DNA of 64,000 bases from Imbricaverruca yamaguchii (GCA_034440575.1 JAOTOL010001641.1:310001-374000); one strand, 5' to 3'. Positions 10,201-22,955 are shown, numbered from the stretch's first letter. The notes: generated from the sequence alone by a model not told the origin. Translations and numbers: made by a program.

Positions 10201-11397
10201 GGAGAGGGAGCGAATTGGCCCTCGTGATTTGTCTAATGCTGTCCTCTAACCACTAGAAGCATGTTCTGGAAACTTTGCGACATTTCCTTAATATTAAATT
10301 CGCACGTCTTGCCATTTCTTACAAAATTTTCGGTTGCCCAGGAGAAGCTGCGGGTAAGGGTTTTAGGAGGAATGCTTCAATATTCGGAATGCCTCGATGT
10401 CCGATAGAATCCCCTTGCCGTCCAGTAAGCAAGGTGGCTAGGATTTTGATTATTTCATTCCCTTCTTAGCTGAAATTTGTGGTCATCCTGATGTTTGTTT
10501 GTTTTTTATTTGGCAGGGGGCACATCCAGGGATGATTTTGGGAGCCATGAGGTGGCTACGTCACAGCTCCATATCGCTAAAGAAATGCTGAAAAAACGCA
10601 CCATTTTTTGGTATCTCGAATTGTTTAGGAAGGCGAAATTGGTATGTGGGGCTATAAAACATTTATTTTCCCGCGTACAACACACATAATGATATGGTCG
10701 TAATCTACGTTCCACGACGCGTCTACTCAAACCAAAAGTTTTGCAATCATAATGGAAGTTTCTTCGATAAACACAAGTACGTTTTTCACGCTCAAAATTA
10801 TCCCGTCTAGTCGAACCAAGCAAATGCAAGCCACTCTTTGCTTCCCAGTGCACGTAGCCTGTGCCCGATAACTTCATGTCCACAACATTTGTATGACTTC
10901 ATCATTCACGTTCTTGGGACACCACTCATGTGGGCATTCCACATGGGACACCGGTAAAATGGTATATATATGCTAGGCAAATTAAAGTAGATCAAACAAC
11001 ATCGATTTAGCTTTGATAACAAGTTTGTTACAAACGGCGTAGATTTCGAAGTTCGCCTAACAGAATGTTGGGGTGAATATGGAATATGGGGACATGGACA
11101 CCTTTGGAATTATCAAAATATTATAGGAAATTCCGGAAAATGAAAAATGTTGAATGTTGTATTTTGGGGCACTGGGTGAAATAGGACGCTTCTATGCTGT
11201 GTTCTGTGATTTCTGGCGACTGTAACGCATAGCAGGTAGTGAAACCCGGTAATAAAAGTGGGACACACAGCTTATATTTCTGGAAATAGTTATTTCAGAT
11301 AGTAAATATCGATTGTCAGGTGATTTGAAGGCAGTATCTAAAATATCCTGGCATATCACTTTAGTCCAGAACATTCTTTTTTAATCTGTTAATTGTT
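10201..11397. other. No identifiable gene
   Basis: One 125-codon minus-strand ORF (10,506-10,883) and a plus-strand ORF behind a splice-acceptor-like TTTATTTGGCAG at about 10,515 were considered. Neither resembles a family I know. Confidence 0.4.
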
Positions 11398-11945
11398 TTA
11401 CCTGACCCGTCTCAGGGGGTCTTTTCCGACCCACAATATTTTCAATGAATATTGAAAAACAGCGCGAGGCAGCGAGCCAAAATTTTGCACACATTTGCCC
11501 GAATCAAGTTGGTATGTTCTATGAATTTTTTTAGGTAAGATAATCCACGTTCATGAGGTTTTGAAGGTCAAATGAGATCACCTCCAAGAAGTTCAACCAG
11601 TTGTCACGCTTTAATGAGTAAGGACATTTGAGTGAAACTACCAGTGTTTGATTATCTTTAGTGTTGCGACGAAATCCAAAACGAAAGATGAAACTGAAAA
11701 TGAATAAAAAAAATTAACTCCCCAAAGCCAAAAACATGTCAGTAGTGACAACATAGACCACCATAGTGACTTAACTTTTGTGGGACAACAATTTTGCGGG
11801 TGGTTTTTGGTCCCATTAGTCAAGCACTTTCTGTTGACACCCCTTTCCTATTTGTGATGCTTATTTTGGAGATTAGAGGGGGAATTTATTGACACCTTGT
11901 CCCTCGGAGACGGGTGAGAAGAATCTGACCGAAAAAAACGACTTG
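11398..11945 (+). mobile_element. TTAA MITE family T1, diverged shorter copy
   Basis: Shares, in order, GACCCGTCTCAGGGG, GGTCAAATGAGATCACCTCC, AACCAGTTGTCACGCTTTAA, TTGATTATCTTTAG, TGTTGACACCCCTTT and GGAGACGGGTGAG with the other T1 copies. The ends have decayed, so no TTAA pair remains. Confidence 0.7.
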
Positions 11946-11965
11946 ATTTTGAGGGTCTCAACGAG

Positions 11966-13076
11966 TTAACACGCTCACGTCCGGGGGGGGGGCAGATATC
12001 TGCCCCCCATCCGGTTTTTCCTCATTTGCCGCCAAACTAATCGGGTTAGCAAGGCAAAACCTCGCATAGCTGTTCATTGGTCTTTTCCGCATATCCTCAT
12101 AATTTGCAATCCTGGGTCATCTCAGGTCAGGTCACCAGGTCAGGCGAAGTGACCAAACTACACTCGGAGTTCTTGGTGGCACAACTTCCACAATAATTGG
12201 GTGATTTATTTCAAACTTATAACATGTCATTATCTCATCAGGGACCATAATATGTACATGTTTTTTTCATAGCATTGACCTTAGGTCAGGTCGCGATCAT
12301 GGCCTCCCCATTATAGGGCTATGGTAAAATATACAAATGTTTCCTGGTTACATATTTGCGCTCGGAATGATCTCACAACGGATGTGGCATGTAGATAGAA
12401 GCTATGCTCAATATTACCGCTGACATTTTTGCTCAGTGACCTCATTGGAATTTAGGGGCGCGTCGACTGCGTTGGGCATGCAGCTGCTCAGTGACCTCAC
12501 CAAGGTCTCTGAGGTCGCCTGAGATCACTACACATTTCTGTGCATTATATCTCACTGCATTGAGCTAGAAGGCTGAAATTACCGTCATTGTGCTTGTATC
12601 GCCAAGACGTGTCGATTGATACATTACATGACATCCCTAGGCGACTGCATAGCCTTGACCTGAGGTCATGACTTCATGACCTTGACCTAAGGCCATTACT
12701 TCATGACCTTGACTTAAGGCCATGACTTCATGACCTTGACCTGACCTTAAATTACACCGCCTATTGTCGGTAGCGCATTTCAAGGACTGACGAATAGCGT
12801 TCGCCGTTTGTTTCTATCTGTTACAGGTCCTGAGATATGTGTCAATATCTGAGTTCCACCTGATCTGGTCGAATGTTACCTATGATGGCCAAGTGACATG
12901 AATGTTGACCTGAGAGAAAGAAAGGACCGAAACACTTTCGATAGAATCCGTCACCAGCTATCGAACGCCGTTTTCCGTTTGTCGCTAGCTAGCATAGTTC
13001 CAGAGATCTTAGGGGGCAGACATCTGCCCCCCGGACATGCGAAGTTGGCGCGGACCGCCGGACGTGCGAGTGTTAA
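11966..13076. mobile_element. TTAA MITE family T2
   Basis: TTAA at 11,966-11,969 and 13,073-13,076. Ends CACGCTCACGTCCGG and CCGGACGTGCGAGTG are inverted repeats with two or three mismatches. Both ends carry a G-run/C-run palindrome around CAGATATCTG or CAGACATCTG. The interior holds many GGTCA-type words, including a tandem CATGACCTTGACCTAAGGCC run at about 12,655-12,740, and a copy of a short dispersed motif at about 12,445-12,480. A 79-codon ORF at the right end is incidental. Confidence 0.8.
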
Positions 13077-13999
13077 TTTTGAAATTGTATGTGCATTCAT
13101 AAATTTATATGGATTTCAATATGGCGTATTTCGGTGACTTCTCAACAGGTACAGATAGCTAGCAGCAAACATAGTATATATTCCTTGATGAAAAAAAAAA
13201 CAATTTGGAGTTGAAACATTTCTGCAAGATGAATTGTACATATTTCTTAATTCTGGAATGTTTTGTTCTCCTTAGCAAGCAAGAGTTTTGAATTTAGTTT
13301 GCATTAAATTTCTCTTCCAAGTATCTTTTTTCATTTCTGATGCTAATTGTGACAGAGTATCATAAAACATCATAGAAAATTAAAAAAGGTATTAAACAAT
13401 TTGAAGTTGGAAATTTACACACAAAGCCACACCCCTGGTAATGTGAGGATCACCTATGCTTTCAATGGGGCTTACTGGTACTTCAGCAACATTTTTTGTT
13501 ATTCACTTTGTATGGCAATGATGAGGATCGACACTACTGCTTCAACGACACTATTGGGATCGACTGTAACTACTGCTTCTAGTGTTCATGCACGTGAAAC
13601 AATTCACCACATTCCTTCTAAATGTGACCGAGAAAGTTCGAAATCATTCGAAGTTCCTTCAAACTTCGAAAACTGATTTGTACACTGTCAATTTGCCTTT
13701 AGCACATAGTCACCAGCAGTCCACAGAGACACAATACATTTTTCTTCAGCACAAAGCGACAAACCTGCCCAAACACTTCATTGTTGACACAAAGTGATTC
13801 TGATGTTTATAAGTACCTACCTACCATGTCAGACTAAACATGTAGGTAAAAGAACCTGATATAATAGGGTCCGGTTGTGTTGATTCCATGTTTGATGATA
13901 TTCAATACATATCAGCTGCTCCGAAGTACAATTCCGTCACTATGTGTAAATAAACCCATTGGTGATCTATCAGTAATTAATGACCTTGAACTCCGTTGT
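13077..13999. other. AT-rich sequence without a gene
   Basis: Two overlapping ORFs of 71-91 codons near 13,400-13,800 are not recognised. Nothing else can be supported. Confidence 0.4.
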
Positions 14000-14979
14000 A
14001 GTTTTTAAGAGAACTGTCAGATCTATGTAAGCAAGACACCAATGTTTTTTTCTCTGATAAAAACATCTTCTGATCATATGTCTGCTTGTCATTGCTCTAT
14101 CTCATGTATCTTTTCAATGGCAGAAAGCTTACACAAAATCCATCATACCTGGAGATAAAATCATGAAGAGCAGACAACAATATTGGATATTTATCAGAAA
14201 GCATTTTACAAACTTCTTGTTTGGTTAACAAGATCATGCTCTCTCATATTTCAGTAGTCAAAGTTGTCAATCTTGATGAGCCAGGGGTTGGGGAAAGTCA
14301 CAAGGTCAAACATAGAAGATATTGATATTTTATTTCAGGTATGCTTCAGTAGATCCTTTTCTTCTGAAATGTGTCATTTGCCACAATTTCTGCTTCTTAT
14401 TTATGGGATATTAATTCTCAAACGAACCCATTTTATTTGACTTCAAAATAATGCAGGAGGCTTTAGCTTAAAAAAACATTGGCTGAAATGTGTGTAGTCA
14501 TGTGCAGCAGTAAAGACTACCTTGTTTGGAAATTTTGGTCTCAATAAATGTATGGGTGAAGTGCATTTCTTGATATGTTGTGGAGTCACTCACTGCAAGC
14601 TCCCCATCTCATGAAGAGCATGACATCAGGCTGTGCTTGGCCTTAAACTTACCTAGAATATCAGTGTTGGTTGAGTTAAGAATATTAATAGTTGCCATTA
14701 TCAGTTGACATCAGACTGCTGTCAAACCATCAGTGGAAAATTCATATTGTTAATGGCATACAAAATTATAGCCATGTTGGGTCCACAGTAGCAGAGGTGC
14801 ACATAAAAAGAGACATTCACAAAGTGTATTGATCTCAAAGTGCACTGGTACACAGCTATGGAAGATGAGCCAAACCAGTACTTACCAAAGAACCAAAGAT
14901 GGCACATAGGTAGATAGTTGCCTGTAACATGATCAATGCATTTTTATGAGGAACTAACACTGCCAGAATAATGATACCT

Positions 14980-16530
14980 TGTTAGGTGTGACATGTTGAA
15001 ATGATTAAAGGCAGGATGTAAAAATCAATAATGTTAGGAAAACATTTGTTAAGTCATGCAAGCACAGTTTTCACACAGCTGTGTACATGAGACTTCCTGC
15101 CTTGTGTATTTTGTGAAGTACCTAATTTGTGGACCCTGACAATGATAACAATATGAATGCCTATGCTGTAAATGGTTATTGAATAACATAGCACATTATA
15201 GGTAATCCCCTCACCCAGAAATGTGCTATGGGATTATTGTTATCACTATCATGTATCCATTGTGGTGAGCATCACAGATCCATGCTTGGAAATTGCATAC
15301 AGTCACAAACAAGGAATGAAAATGTCCCAAACACACACCAAGAAGCATGATGTCCATATTCATGTGTGAACAATGCTGATTCTGTGTTCAAAAAGTCACA
15401 TATTCCACCCTATTTCACAAATAACTTACCACTGGGCACCAGAGAGGAAATTTACTCCCCAAATTTTTTGCTTGAGCACATGACTTGGCCAGAGTACATT
15501 TTTGTGACCATATTATTTTTGAATCTTTCAAATCTGTCTACTCGTAACTGGATATAAAAGCCTACATAGTCAGTATATAATATGCATAAGTAATATGCAT
15601 TGACATTTTTGGTCACATCAAATTTCAAGGCAAGGAAGAAAGAAGTGAACAATTGGTAGCACATAGTAATAATCTGCACAGCTTCACCTGCCACATCATA
15701 CAGTACAAATGTGTTTTCGTTTCACTGTTAATTTCAGTACAAAGCAGTCATATAAAAAAAAGTTTCACACTTAAACATCAGCTCAGAGCACATATCTGCC
15801 TACACAGCTAATTATCCACATGATACAACCACTCTAGTCAGATTTTGAAAGGCATGCTCAACAACACAAAAGTCCATTAAAGGTCTTGTGCTTGCAGCAT
15901 GGGACAGTGTATCATTTGTTCACTGTTGCTAATTGTGATGACTTTAGTGATATTTGTCCACACATTTGTGTTGGAGTACATGTGAAACCCATCCTATCTA
16001 GTATGAACTTGGAGCAGGGTTAAAATAATGGTGATTGTTTGAGATGTTGTTTGAGATGGTGTTTGTTTGTTAGGTCTGATATATTGGACAGAGAACAGCA
16101 GGATGTCAAAATTTGCCATGGAATTAGTGTCATTTAAAATGTTTTAGAAGTCTCACACTCAAATTTACACTAATGGTGTAGGTACTTATGACTGTACCTT
16201 TATCATTTGCTTTAAGATTTATAATTTAGGATGGGCTATGTTCAGGATAGGGAGAAGTGTGCCTATGCTATAAGGTGGTACCATATGCCATATAACATTA
16301 TAGTTAATGCCTTTACCTGAAATTGTGTTGTGAAATGTTTGTGAATCACCACTCCTTATCAGGAGCATTAACATGATACTCAAACAAGATGCTGTTAGAA
16401 AATGAGATACAGACTTCATAAGCATTCATCAAGGAGCAGGATGTCAATATTTCTTGGAGAAGGATGTTGATTGAGTGTTCAGAAAGGGGTATATTCAGCC
16501 CTATTTCGTAAATAATTATCATTGATCTGG
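14980..16530. repeat. Repeat R, two diverged tandem copies
   Basis: Two units of roughly 1.1 kb share word order. Examples are GTTAGGTGTGACATGTTGAAAT then ATTCCACCCTATTTCACAAATAA (first), and GTTAGGTCTGATATATTGGA then ATTCAGCCCTATTTCGTAAATAA (second). The related copy at 5.8-6.2 kb retains CpGs that are TpG or CpA here. Confidence 0.55.
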
Positions 16531-16824
16531 CATGCAAAAAATGTTTTCAGAGATAAAATCCCTGAAGAAATCCCCTACATCACACCCTGCTCAGAACCAA
16601 ACACATCACCATACAATAAAATGAATCAAGGCACAAACCTAATTATGTGACTATGTACAATAAATAAAAGTTCATGGTCAACAAAAAGGAATAAGAATCA
16701 TGGCTACCACAGCTGCATGCAATACATACTATGGTATATATAGCATCATTGCAATTTAAGGTAACCACAAAACAATTTCTACATACATTTTATCTCCATA
16801 AAGCATACAAAGGGATTAGGTTTG

Positions 16825-16945
16825 GATAATTTAGGTTAGGTTAGGCATTTGTTGAAAGCTACAAGTTGAGAAAAATGCAAATAAAACATTTATTTTTCTT
16901 CAAGAATGGTTCAGGCTAGGCTAGGTTGGATTAGGTTAGGTAATC
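16825..16945 (+). repeat. TTAGG-like interspersed repeats
   Basis: AATTTAGGTTAGGTTAGG and TAGGTTGGATTAGGTTAGG. Similar short runs occur at 38,770-39,000 (as TAACC), 62,994-63,009, 63,430 and 63,584. TTAGG is the common arthropod telomere word; these are short interstitial runs. Confidence 0.7.
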
Positions 16946-16984
16946 ATTATTCATTCAACATTTTTAGGAAAAAAATGTTTCATT

Positions 16985-17172
16985 CTGTTTATTTGGTGCT
17001 TCAGGACACTTCCTGCACATTCACTGCTCATGGCACCACCCACACTGTTTTGCCGGTAGGCAGAGGGATTGGGAAATGTTGGCTGTTGATTGGGAAAAGT
17101 GGCACTAGTGTTGAGCCCAGAACCTATGGTGCCCAGAGCCCAACACCTTAACCACTTGCCCATCTCTGCCCA
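16985..17172 (-). mobile_element. tRNA-derived SINE, copy 1
   Basis: On the minus strand it begins with a tRNA-Ser/Leu-like head containing GTGGTTAAGG (A box region) and GGTTCTGGGCTC in the B-box position. The body then matches the copy at 41,718-41,884 (CACCCACACTGTTTTGCCGG against CGCCCACACTGTTTCGCCGG on the plus strand). Several CpGs of the other copy are TpG or CpA here. Confidence 0.8.
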
Positions 17173-17540
17173 TTTCATTCATTCAAAATTTTCCATTTCT
17201 AAAAATACATTTTTGCATGGAAGATTAGGCTATATTACATTGGGATATGTTGCATTGTATTTATTTCAAATGCTACATTTAATGATATAATAACCAACAC
17301 CAACCAACTTTTTAGTGATATTTTGTATCCTAACTGAAAAGCATGCATTTAAAGAGGAAATGAGTGGTCACATCATGCTAAGCACATGCATAAGCATGGC
17401 ATTGGCAAATGAAATTCTGAGAAATCAGAAATTACCTTAAACTGCAAATTTACATAATCAGAAGCTACACTGGATCCAGGTATAAACATCTTTTGCTACT
17501 AGGCATAGCATGAACCAAACTAGGTACCTTAAACAATGCC

Positions 17541-18199
17541 TGTGCAGCTTATCCGTTGCAAACTTTAATACAAATGCGACTGACACTGCAGGTTAACCGC
17601 CCACCTTTACTTTTTGGGAAACTGGGCCTCTCAAGCTTGCGCCTTGTATTCTAGCAAAGCATGAGCTAGATGTGTTGTATGTGAACTCATGACCATTGAT
17701 GAGCAAGATGAAGACAATAAATGTCAAAAATTTACTGGAAGAACTACCGATAAAGGTAAGGGCCGATTGCATAAACAATACCAATCAGAAGCACGCACAC
17801 ACCACAAGGTTTTCTATGCAGCGGGAGTTGGAAGCACATTCAGCAGCATATTCGGCAGAACATTCACCTTATGTCAAAGGCTTCAACAATCGAGCTTGAA
17901 TTTGGTCAATTGAGTGAAAAGTGATCGACCTTCAGGAAAGTAAACTTGTTTATAATGAAATGTCGCATAGTACTCATAAATATCCAATGCCAGGCGCGGG
18001 GATTTATGTAAATGATTTGGGCGGATGAAATGCTCCATGGAATATAGATCTTTATCGAGACAGCCCACGGTGAGCCCACACTCAATCCACGCTCAGCCCA
18101 TAGAAGCGATCTCAAAACGACCAAAATATAACATATCATGCATCTTCACAGCCTGAAGACAATGTTAGGTTCCTTTAGCATGGCCAGCAGTGGTCGTGT
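17541..18199. other. No identifiable gene
   Basis: ORFs of 61-77 codons on both strands overlap each other and match nothing I know. Confidence 0.4.
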
Positions 18200-18892
18200 T
18201 TTGGCCGGATACTACGATTTGTCCGATTTTGGCACATGAGCAGTCACACCTCCTACATTTGGCTTGGCGAGCAAATTAGCCGGCTGCATTCATATTCCCA
18301 CCCAAAACAAGAAGTGGGAACATTCACCAAAGTGCATAAATGCGCGAATGTGGTCGTGTCTCATCCCAAATGACTCCCATGTCAAGCTGAACTGAAAACC
18401 ACTCTTTCTTATCGTATATGTTGCCAGCATTTTGAGCTCCATACATATATATTCGCATGTTGACGCAATGCTATACTTCCCATAGACTGGGATGCATGTA
18501 TGCATACATACATGGGGACATGCATGCATGGGACAAATTCCAGCTTTGATTTATCTCATTTGTAGTATATGAGCAGCTCCATGTCTGACACCTGGGTTAG
18601 AGAGACATTCGTCCTGATACATTCATATTCCCACCCAATACAGCTGGTGGGAACATTCATTAAAATGAAAATCTGAGCGAATGCAATCATGTGTCATCTC
18701 AAATGACTCGCCGTGTCAAGTTGAACTCAAAAGTACCCTTTCTGAACTGATGTATTCCCAACATTTTGAGCCGCATTCATCTGCATTTGGATTTGGACGT
18801 AGTGCTTGGTTTCCAATAAGCTTTAGCACCGGAAACAATGGACGTGATTTGGCCGTATCCTGCGATTTGTCCGATTTTTTTATGGAGCAGAG
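18200..18892. repeat. Diverged direct repeats, ~330-bp spacing
   Basis: CATTCATATTCCCACCCAA(A/T)ACA...GTGGGAACATTCA and the following CATCCCAAATGACTC/CATCTCAAATGACTC recur at about 18,290 and 18,622. The block is bracketed by CTACGATTTGTCCGATTTT (18,212) and CTGCGATTTGTCCGATTTT (18,861). Possibly a degraded mobile element; no coding seen. Confidence 0.6.
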
Positions 18893-18895
18893 CGC

Positions 18896-19406
18896 TTAAC
18901 ACGCGCCCTCGAGGGGGGGGGGCGAATTCCGCCCACCCTCAGGTTTTTCGTATATAACACCAGATTTTGCCTGCTGATATACGCTATTGTGTGCGAACCT
19001 ACTTAGAAATGACCGGCGCGTTGTTTCAAGTAAGAAAAATTAAAATCTGCCGAAAATGTTTCGAGTTAGGGGTCGTTAAAGTAAAAAAATTCGCAGCGCC
19101 CATTAGTAATGTCCAAAACATCATTAATACCCATTCTGGAGCATTTAAACACAATCACAGTAATCCATAACAATGACAAGCCAAGCCACGCAAAACCAGA
19201 AAGGTTTTGTATTTTGACCTCATTTGACCTTGAAGATATTGACCTAGGGTCACGAAATTCGTACACATAGAGTTCACTACCGTACCCATCCACCCTGCGA
19301 ATTTCGTTGCTCTAGCTTCAGTAGGAGCCGAGATCTTGGGGGGCGGAATCTGCCCCCCCCCCCACAGTGCGCGTAATTTTCAGAGGCCCTCCAGGGCGCG
19401 TGTTAA
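18896..19406. mobile_element. TTAA MITE family T3
   Basis: TTAA at 18,896-18,899 and 19,403-19,406. Ends CACGCGCCCTCGAGG and CCTCCAGGGCGCGTG are inverted repeats. Subterminal G/C palindromes surround CGAATTCCG on the left and CGGAATCTG on the right. CTCAGGTTTTTCG follows the left palindrome as in family T1. The interior has TGACCTCATTTGACCTTGAAG. About 503 bp between the TTAA sites. Confidence 0.85.
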
Positions 19407-19767
19407 GATGAAACAAACGTGCACACAGCACAACATGCATGATGCATAGGTGCATGTTTCGCTACAATCCATGTTATAATGATGAAATGAGGCAAATGCG
19501 AGCACTTCTCGAATGCATCACCTGCAAGGTAGCATACACCACGACCTTAACTTGTCAGATTATTCCTTATTGACTCTCAATCTGCCCCATGCCCCAATCA
19601 ATATAGTCAATAGTTATTTCAATATTTATTAAATCGTTATTCAATATTGATTCACTATTTATCAATATTTATTCTTCTACATTACAAGTATTCATATTAA
19701 TCAATATTTATCAAATATTCATTATTAGATATTTGTGCTGGAGTGCTCACCAAGAAGTACCAGAAAT
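19407..19767. other. AT-rich, (CAATATTTATT)-like low complexity
   Basis: Imperfect repeats of TCAATATTTAT at about 19,617-19,732. No gene. Confidence 0.6.
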
Positions 19768-19840
19768 CGGAGACGAGTAGTCTAGGGGTAAGTTGCTCGT
19801 CTCACAATCAAAAGGCTGTGGGTTGGAGTCTCACTTGTCG
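19768..19840 (+). mobile_element. tRNA-like SINE head
   Basis: TAGTCTAGGGGTAAG (A-box like) and GGTTGGAGTCT (B-box like) lie about 40 bp apart. The pieces do not fold into a clean cloverleaf I can verify, so this is a tRNA-derived repeat rather than a tRNA gene. Confidence 0.5.
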
Positions 19841-20581
19841 CTACTCTTCGCCCGCGACCAATTGGTGTGAGAGATTGGCGAGACTACATGAATCAACGGT
19901 CGATGTTTCGTGAAACCAAGAACCAAAGAACCAGAAATCCATAGTTGGCAAATCTGTGGGTACTTGATATCGCCGACGTAAACATGAAACCTTGTTTGGC
20001 CATGAAGGTGCTTTGAATGCGCAATCTAATGTCATTTTGTTGAAGAGACAACTTTTTTTTTACACACAATGAGCCCATTCAATGCAAAATGAAATCACTT
20101 TAAATTTCCTCAAAGTGGCTTCGGAGCAAGCAAGTTCTCTGAGACCATGACACCAAGAAACCAATGCCATTTGTGGACTTAAAAATTGCTCATTTTTTAA
20201 AAAATATATGCAAAGATAAATCATATGCCTTGAAATATGACTGCATTTGGGGTTCATCAGTGTCAGTAAAGGATCCCTAATACCTGTTCCAATCTTACTC
20301 CGACCCATCTCCTGTGTGCCGGCCCGGTAATCGCGGTAGATCGTCGCTGGGGTAAGCGAATCAGACCCAGCTCTATTTTTCAGCATTCTCGACGTTTGCG
20401 CGGCACGCATGATGACGCTTTGGTGTTAAATGCATACTAGTGATGTTGTGCTTGCATTGGCGGTTTTCAGGGATATGAGGTTTCAATTCCTCGCGGTGCC
20501 CGCCATCTCCGTCAGGGTAAGAACATTTGTTTCAGCCCCACTAAAACAAGGTTAATTGCCGGCAAATGCATAGCCATTTTT
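19841..20581. other. Unassigned flank of CR1 copy
   Basis: A 116-codon minus-strand ORF (20,060-20,410) is not recognised. It may include 5' sequence of the LINE. Confidence 0.3.
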
Positions 20582-21990
20582 TTGTACTCCAGCTCAAAAT
20601 TTTGTACTCCATTACCAAGAAAAAATATGGAATTCCTACACAGATATGTTTCAGGAACCCTGCCACATTCTCAGCAACTGGAGCTTGACAAGGTGATTTG
20701 TGAGGAAATCAGTAGAAACTTTAAGAGGAAGTGCCTTATTCTTGGTAACTTTAATCTGAAAGGTTATGAAAATGCTGGCGTTGGCTCCCCATCATGCAAA
20801 TTGTTTAGGAAATGCCTCGAAGAGGACCTGTTCTTACACCAGCTTGTAACGGAACCTACCAGGCATGGTTCATTCTTGGACCTTGTATTCTCGGATTTAA
20901 GTGACTTGGTTCAAGACTTGACTGCAGGCGAAACTCTGGGAATAAGTGACCATAACATATTTAGATTCAAGGCACATGTAGGGGAAATTATCAAAGATAA
21001 TTTGGTAAAAGTTCCAAATTTCAACAGAGCAGACTTTGACTGCATGAGAGTGGCTTTAAGTGCCATCAGATGGGAAGAAGAATTCTCCAATTTAAATGCC
21101 TGTGAAAGGTGGGAAAAGTTCAAATCTTACTTGAAGGAAATCCAGATTAGACATGTCCCCCAAAAGCAAAGACGCAAAAGAAGGGTAGGAAAGCCAGCAT
21201 GGCTTACACCAGACTTGATAAAAACAATTAAGGCTAAGAAAACTGCATTTAGAGTCTAGAAGCCTCAATTTTCGTTAATCTAAAGGCGTATCGAAAAGCT
21301 AGAGACACTGAAGCAAAAACCAGAGCAACAAAGCGAGCAAAATAACTGGATTTAGCTAGAAACTTTAATGGGGACAGTAAAAAGTTCTTTAGTTTCTACC
21401 AGCTGAGTAAAGTTTCTAGCGCAATTGGTCCACTGGAAGTAAACGGGACTACATTGGGTGAGGATAGTGAGATGGTTGAGGAGCTGGGCAAGCAGTTTAA
21501 ATCAGTGTTTACATTGGAAGATGTGACCAATCTGCCGACCGTACACCATAGTTCAGTGACATGTGATCTGACAAATGATGTTGATTTCATTGATAGTGAC
21601 GTTGTTTACAATCATATCAGGAAAATAAAGCCAAACAAGGCACCAGGACCTAATGATATTTATGCTAGGGTGTTGCGGGAAACTGAAAAGGAACTGACAT
21701 TTCCACTTAGTATAATATTTTGCAGATCAGTTTCACAAAATGAAATTCCGACCGATTGGAAAAGGGCAAATATAGTTCCTATTTTCAAGAAAGGAGAAAG
21801 AGGGAAAGTTGAAAACTATAGGCCAGTAAGTCTCACATCCCTAGTCTGCAAGGTACTCGAATCAATTATCAAGGATACAATAGTTAGTCATCTGGAAGGT
21901 AGCAGATTGATTCAAGATACTCAACATAGGTTTAGAAAAGGACGATCGTGTTTCACAAACCTCTTGGTGCGCGCTTGCCCACAAGTGTAG
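20582..21990 (+). pseudogene. CR1-type LINE: endonuclease and partial reverse transcriptase
   Basis: The first part (20,582-21,258) matches the C-terminal half of an EEP-type endonuclease: LILGNFNLKGYE (normally GDFN; the catalytic Asp is Asn here), then HQLVTEPTR, FLDLVFSD and LGISDHN. A stop follows at about 21,259. RT begins again at about 21,454 with KIKPNKAPGPNDIYARVL, IPTDWKRANIVPIFKKG and NYRPVSLTSLVCKVLE, ending with FRKGRSCFTNLL. Homology stops at about 21,967, before the catalytic motif A. It is truncated, with internal stops, so inactive. A second fragment of the same family lies at 23,888-24,440 on the other strand. Confidence 0.9.
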
Positions 21991-22955
21991 AAAATGGATA
22001 TCAATCACCTGGCTGTGCAAAATACGACGTCATAAAACGCCATAGCATGCTGTTATGGGTACTATCGCCCCTTGCTTGACACCGATACGTTTATACCCGG
22101 CTCGACGAACTTAATGGGCGGTGTATAGCCTATGCAGTTGATGCGCCCCTAAACCACAATAACCAGATGATGAATTTGGCTGATGTAGCTGAGAGTGTAA
22201 ATAGCCATTCAACCAACCTTAGTGTGCCTAACTTGTGCGAAGTAGTAAAGGGGTTGATGCTACATCTGACGGTTTCGCGCTTTTCAGCTGCGGTGAAGAC
22301 AAACATGTGGACGGCCAAATGTGCCATGCGAGAAATCAATTTCGCATTGGGAAAGTGGCTACATAGATCGCAGGATCGCGGCAGCAGGAGACTGGGACGG
22401 GTCCACAATGACCGCCAAACACCGCAAGTCGAGTGGCGCGCTCCAGAGCGCGATAACGCGACGGATGAGTGTGAAGTGTCACCTCCGTCTGAAACAGACA
22501 ATCCCAGGAGCTCACAGCTGGCCCTTAGCGACTATTTGAGTAGAGTCTTAGAGTAGTAGAGATGTACGTCATTGTATTTGCCAAGAAGTAATATACGTTT
22601 TGCATTGCATACGGCATGTAAAAACCCGGTGACAGCTGGGAGCGAACCGCACTTATCCGTGAAAACGCCAAGGTGGTCTACACAGAACGTGGCATCAAAT
22701 GTTGAGTTAGGTGGTGTGTCAAGTGTGCGTCTCATTACGTCACTATTACGCTGAAATACTATATTTTTAGACATTAATTCAATATGTGTCAACACAGCAT
22801 ACGTATAAATTGCGACAGGTGCTTCAACCACCACCTTGGTATGAACGTTTGGATGGTCCGCGGTGGCAGCCATAGTCAGCCGACCGGACGCGGTACCCCG
22901 TACCAGTGGGAACCGGTGTGGAATGCCCAGTTGGGGCGCAACCCCGGTCCTACAC
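21991..22955. other. Unassigned sequence
   Basis: A 129-codon plus-strand ORF (22,167-22,556) is not recognised. A short dispersed motif (GCGCCCCTAAACCACAATAACC) lies at about 22,110-22,165, inverted with respect to its copy at 6.0 kb. Confidence 0.35.

Larger units (their letters stand above)
14000..17540. other. CpG-depleted block
   Basis: I count about five CpG dinucleotides in about 3.5 kb (near 14,406, 15,541, 15,717, 16,505 and 17,053), though C and G are not rare. Flanks and most of the window are not depleted. No gene is recognised. It contains copies of repeat R, a TTAGG-like run and a SINE. Confidence 0.8.

Noticed and set aside
10506..10883. 125-codon minus-strand ORF as a gene
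   Set aside because: No recognised motif, no conserved context; may be chance.
19768..19840. tRNA gene
   Set aside because: B box deviates (GGTTGGAGTCT) and a cloverleaf could not be confirmed by eye.
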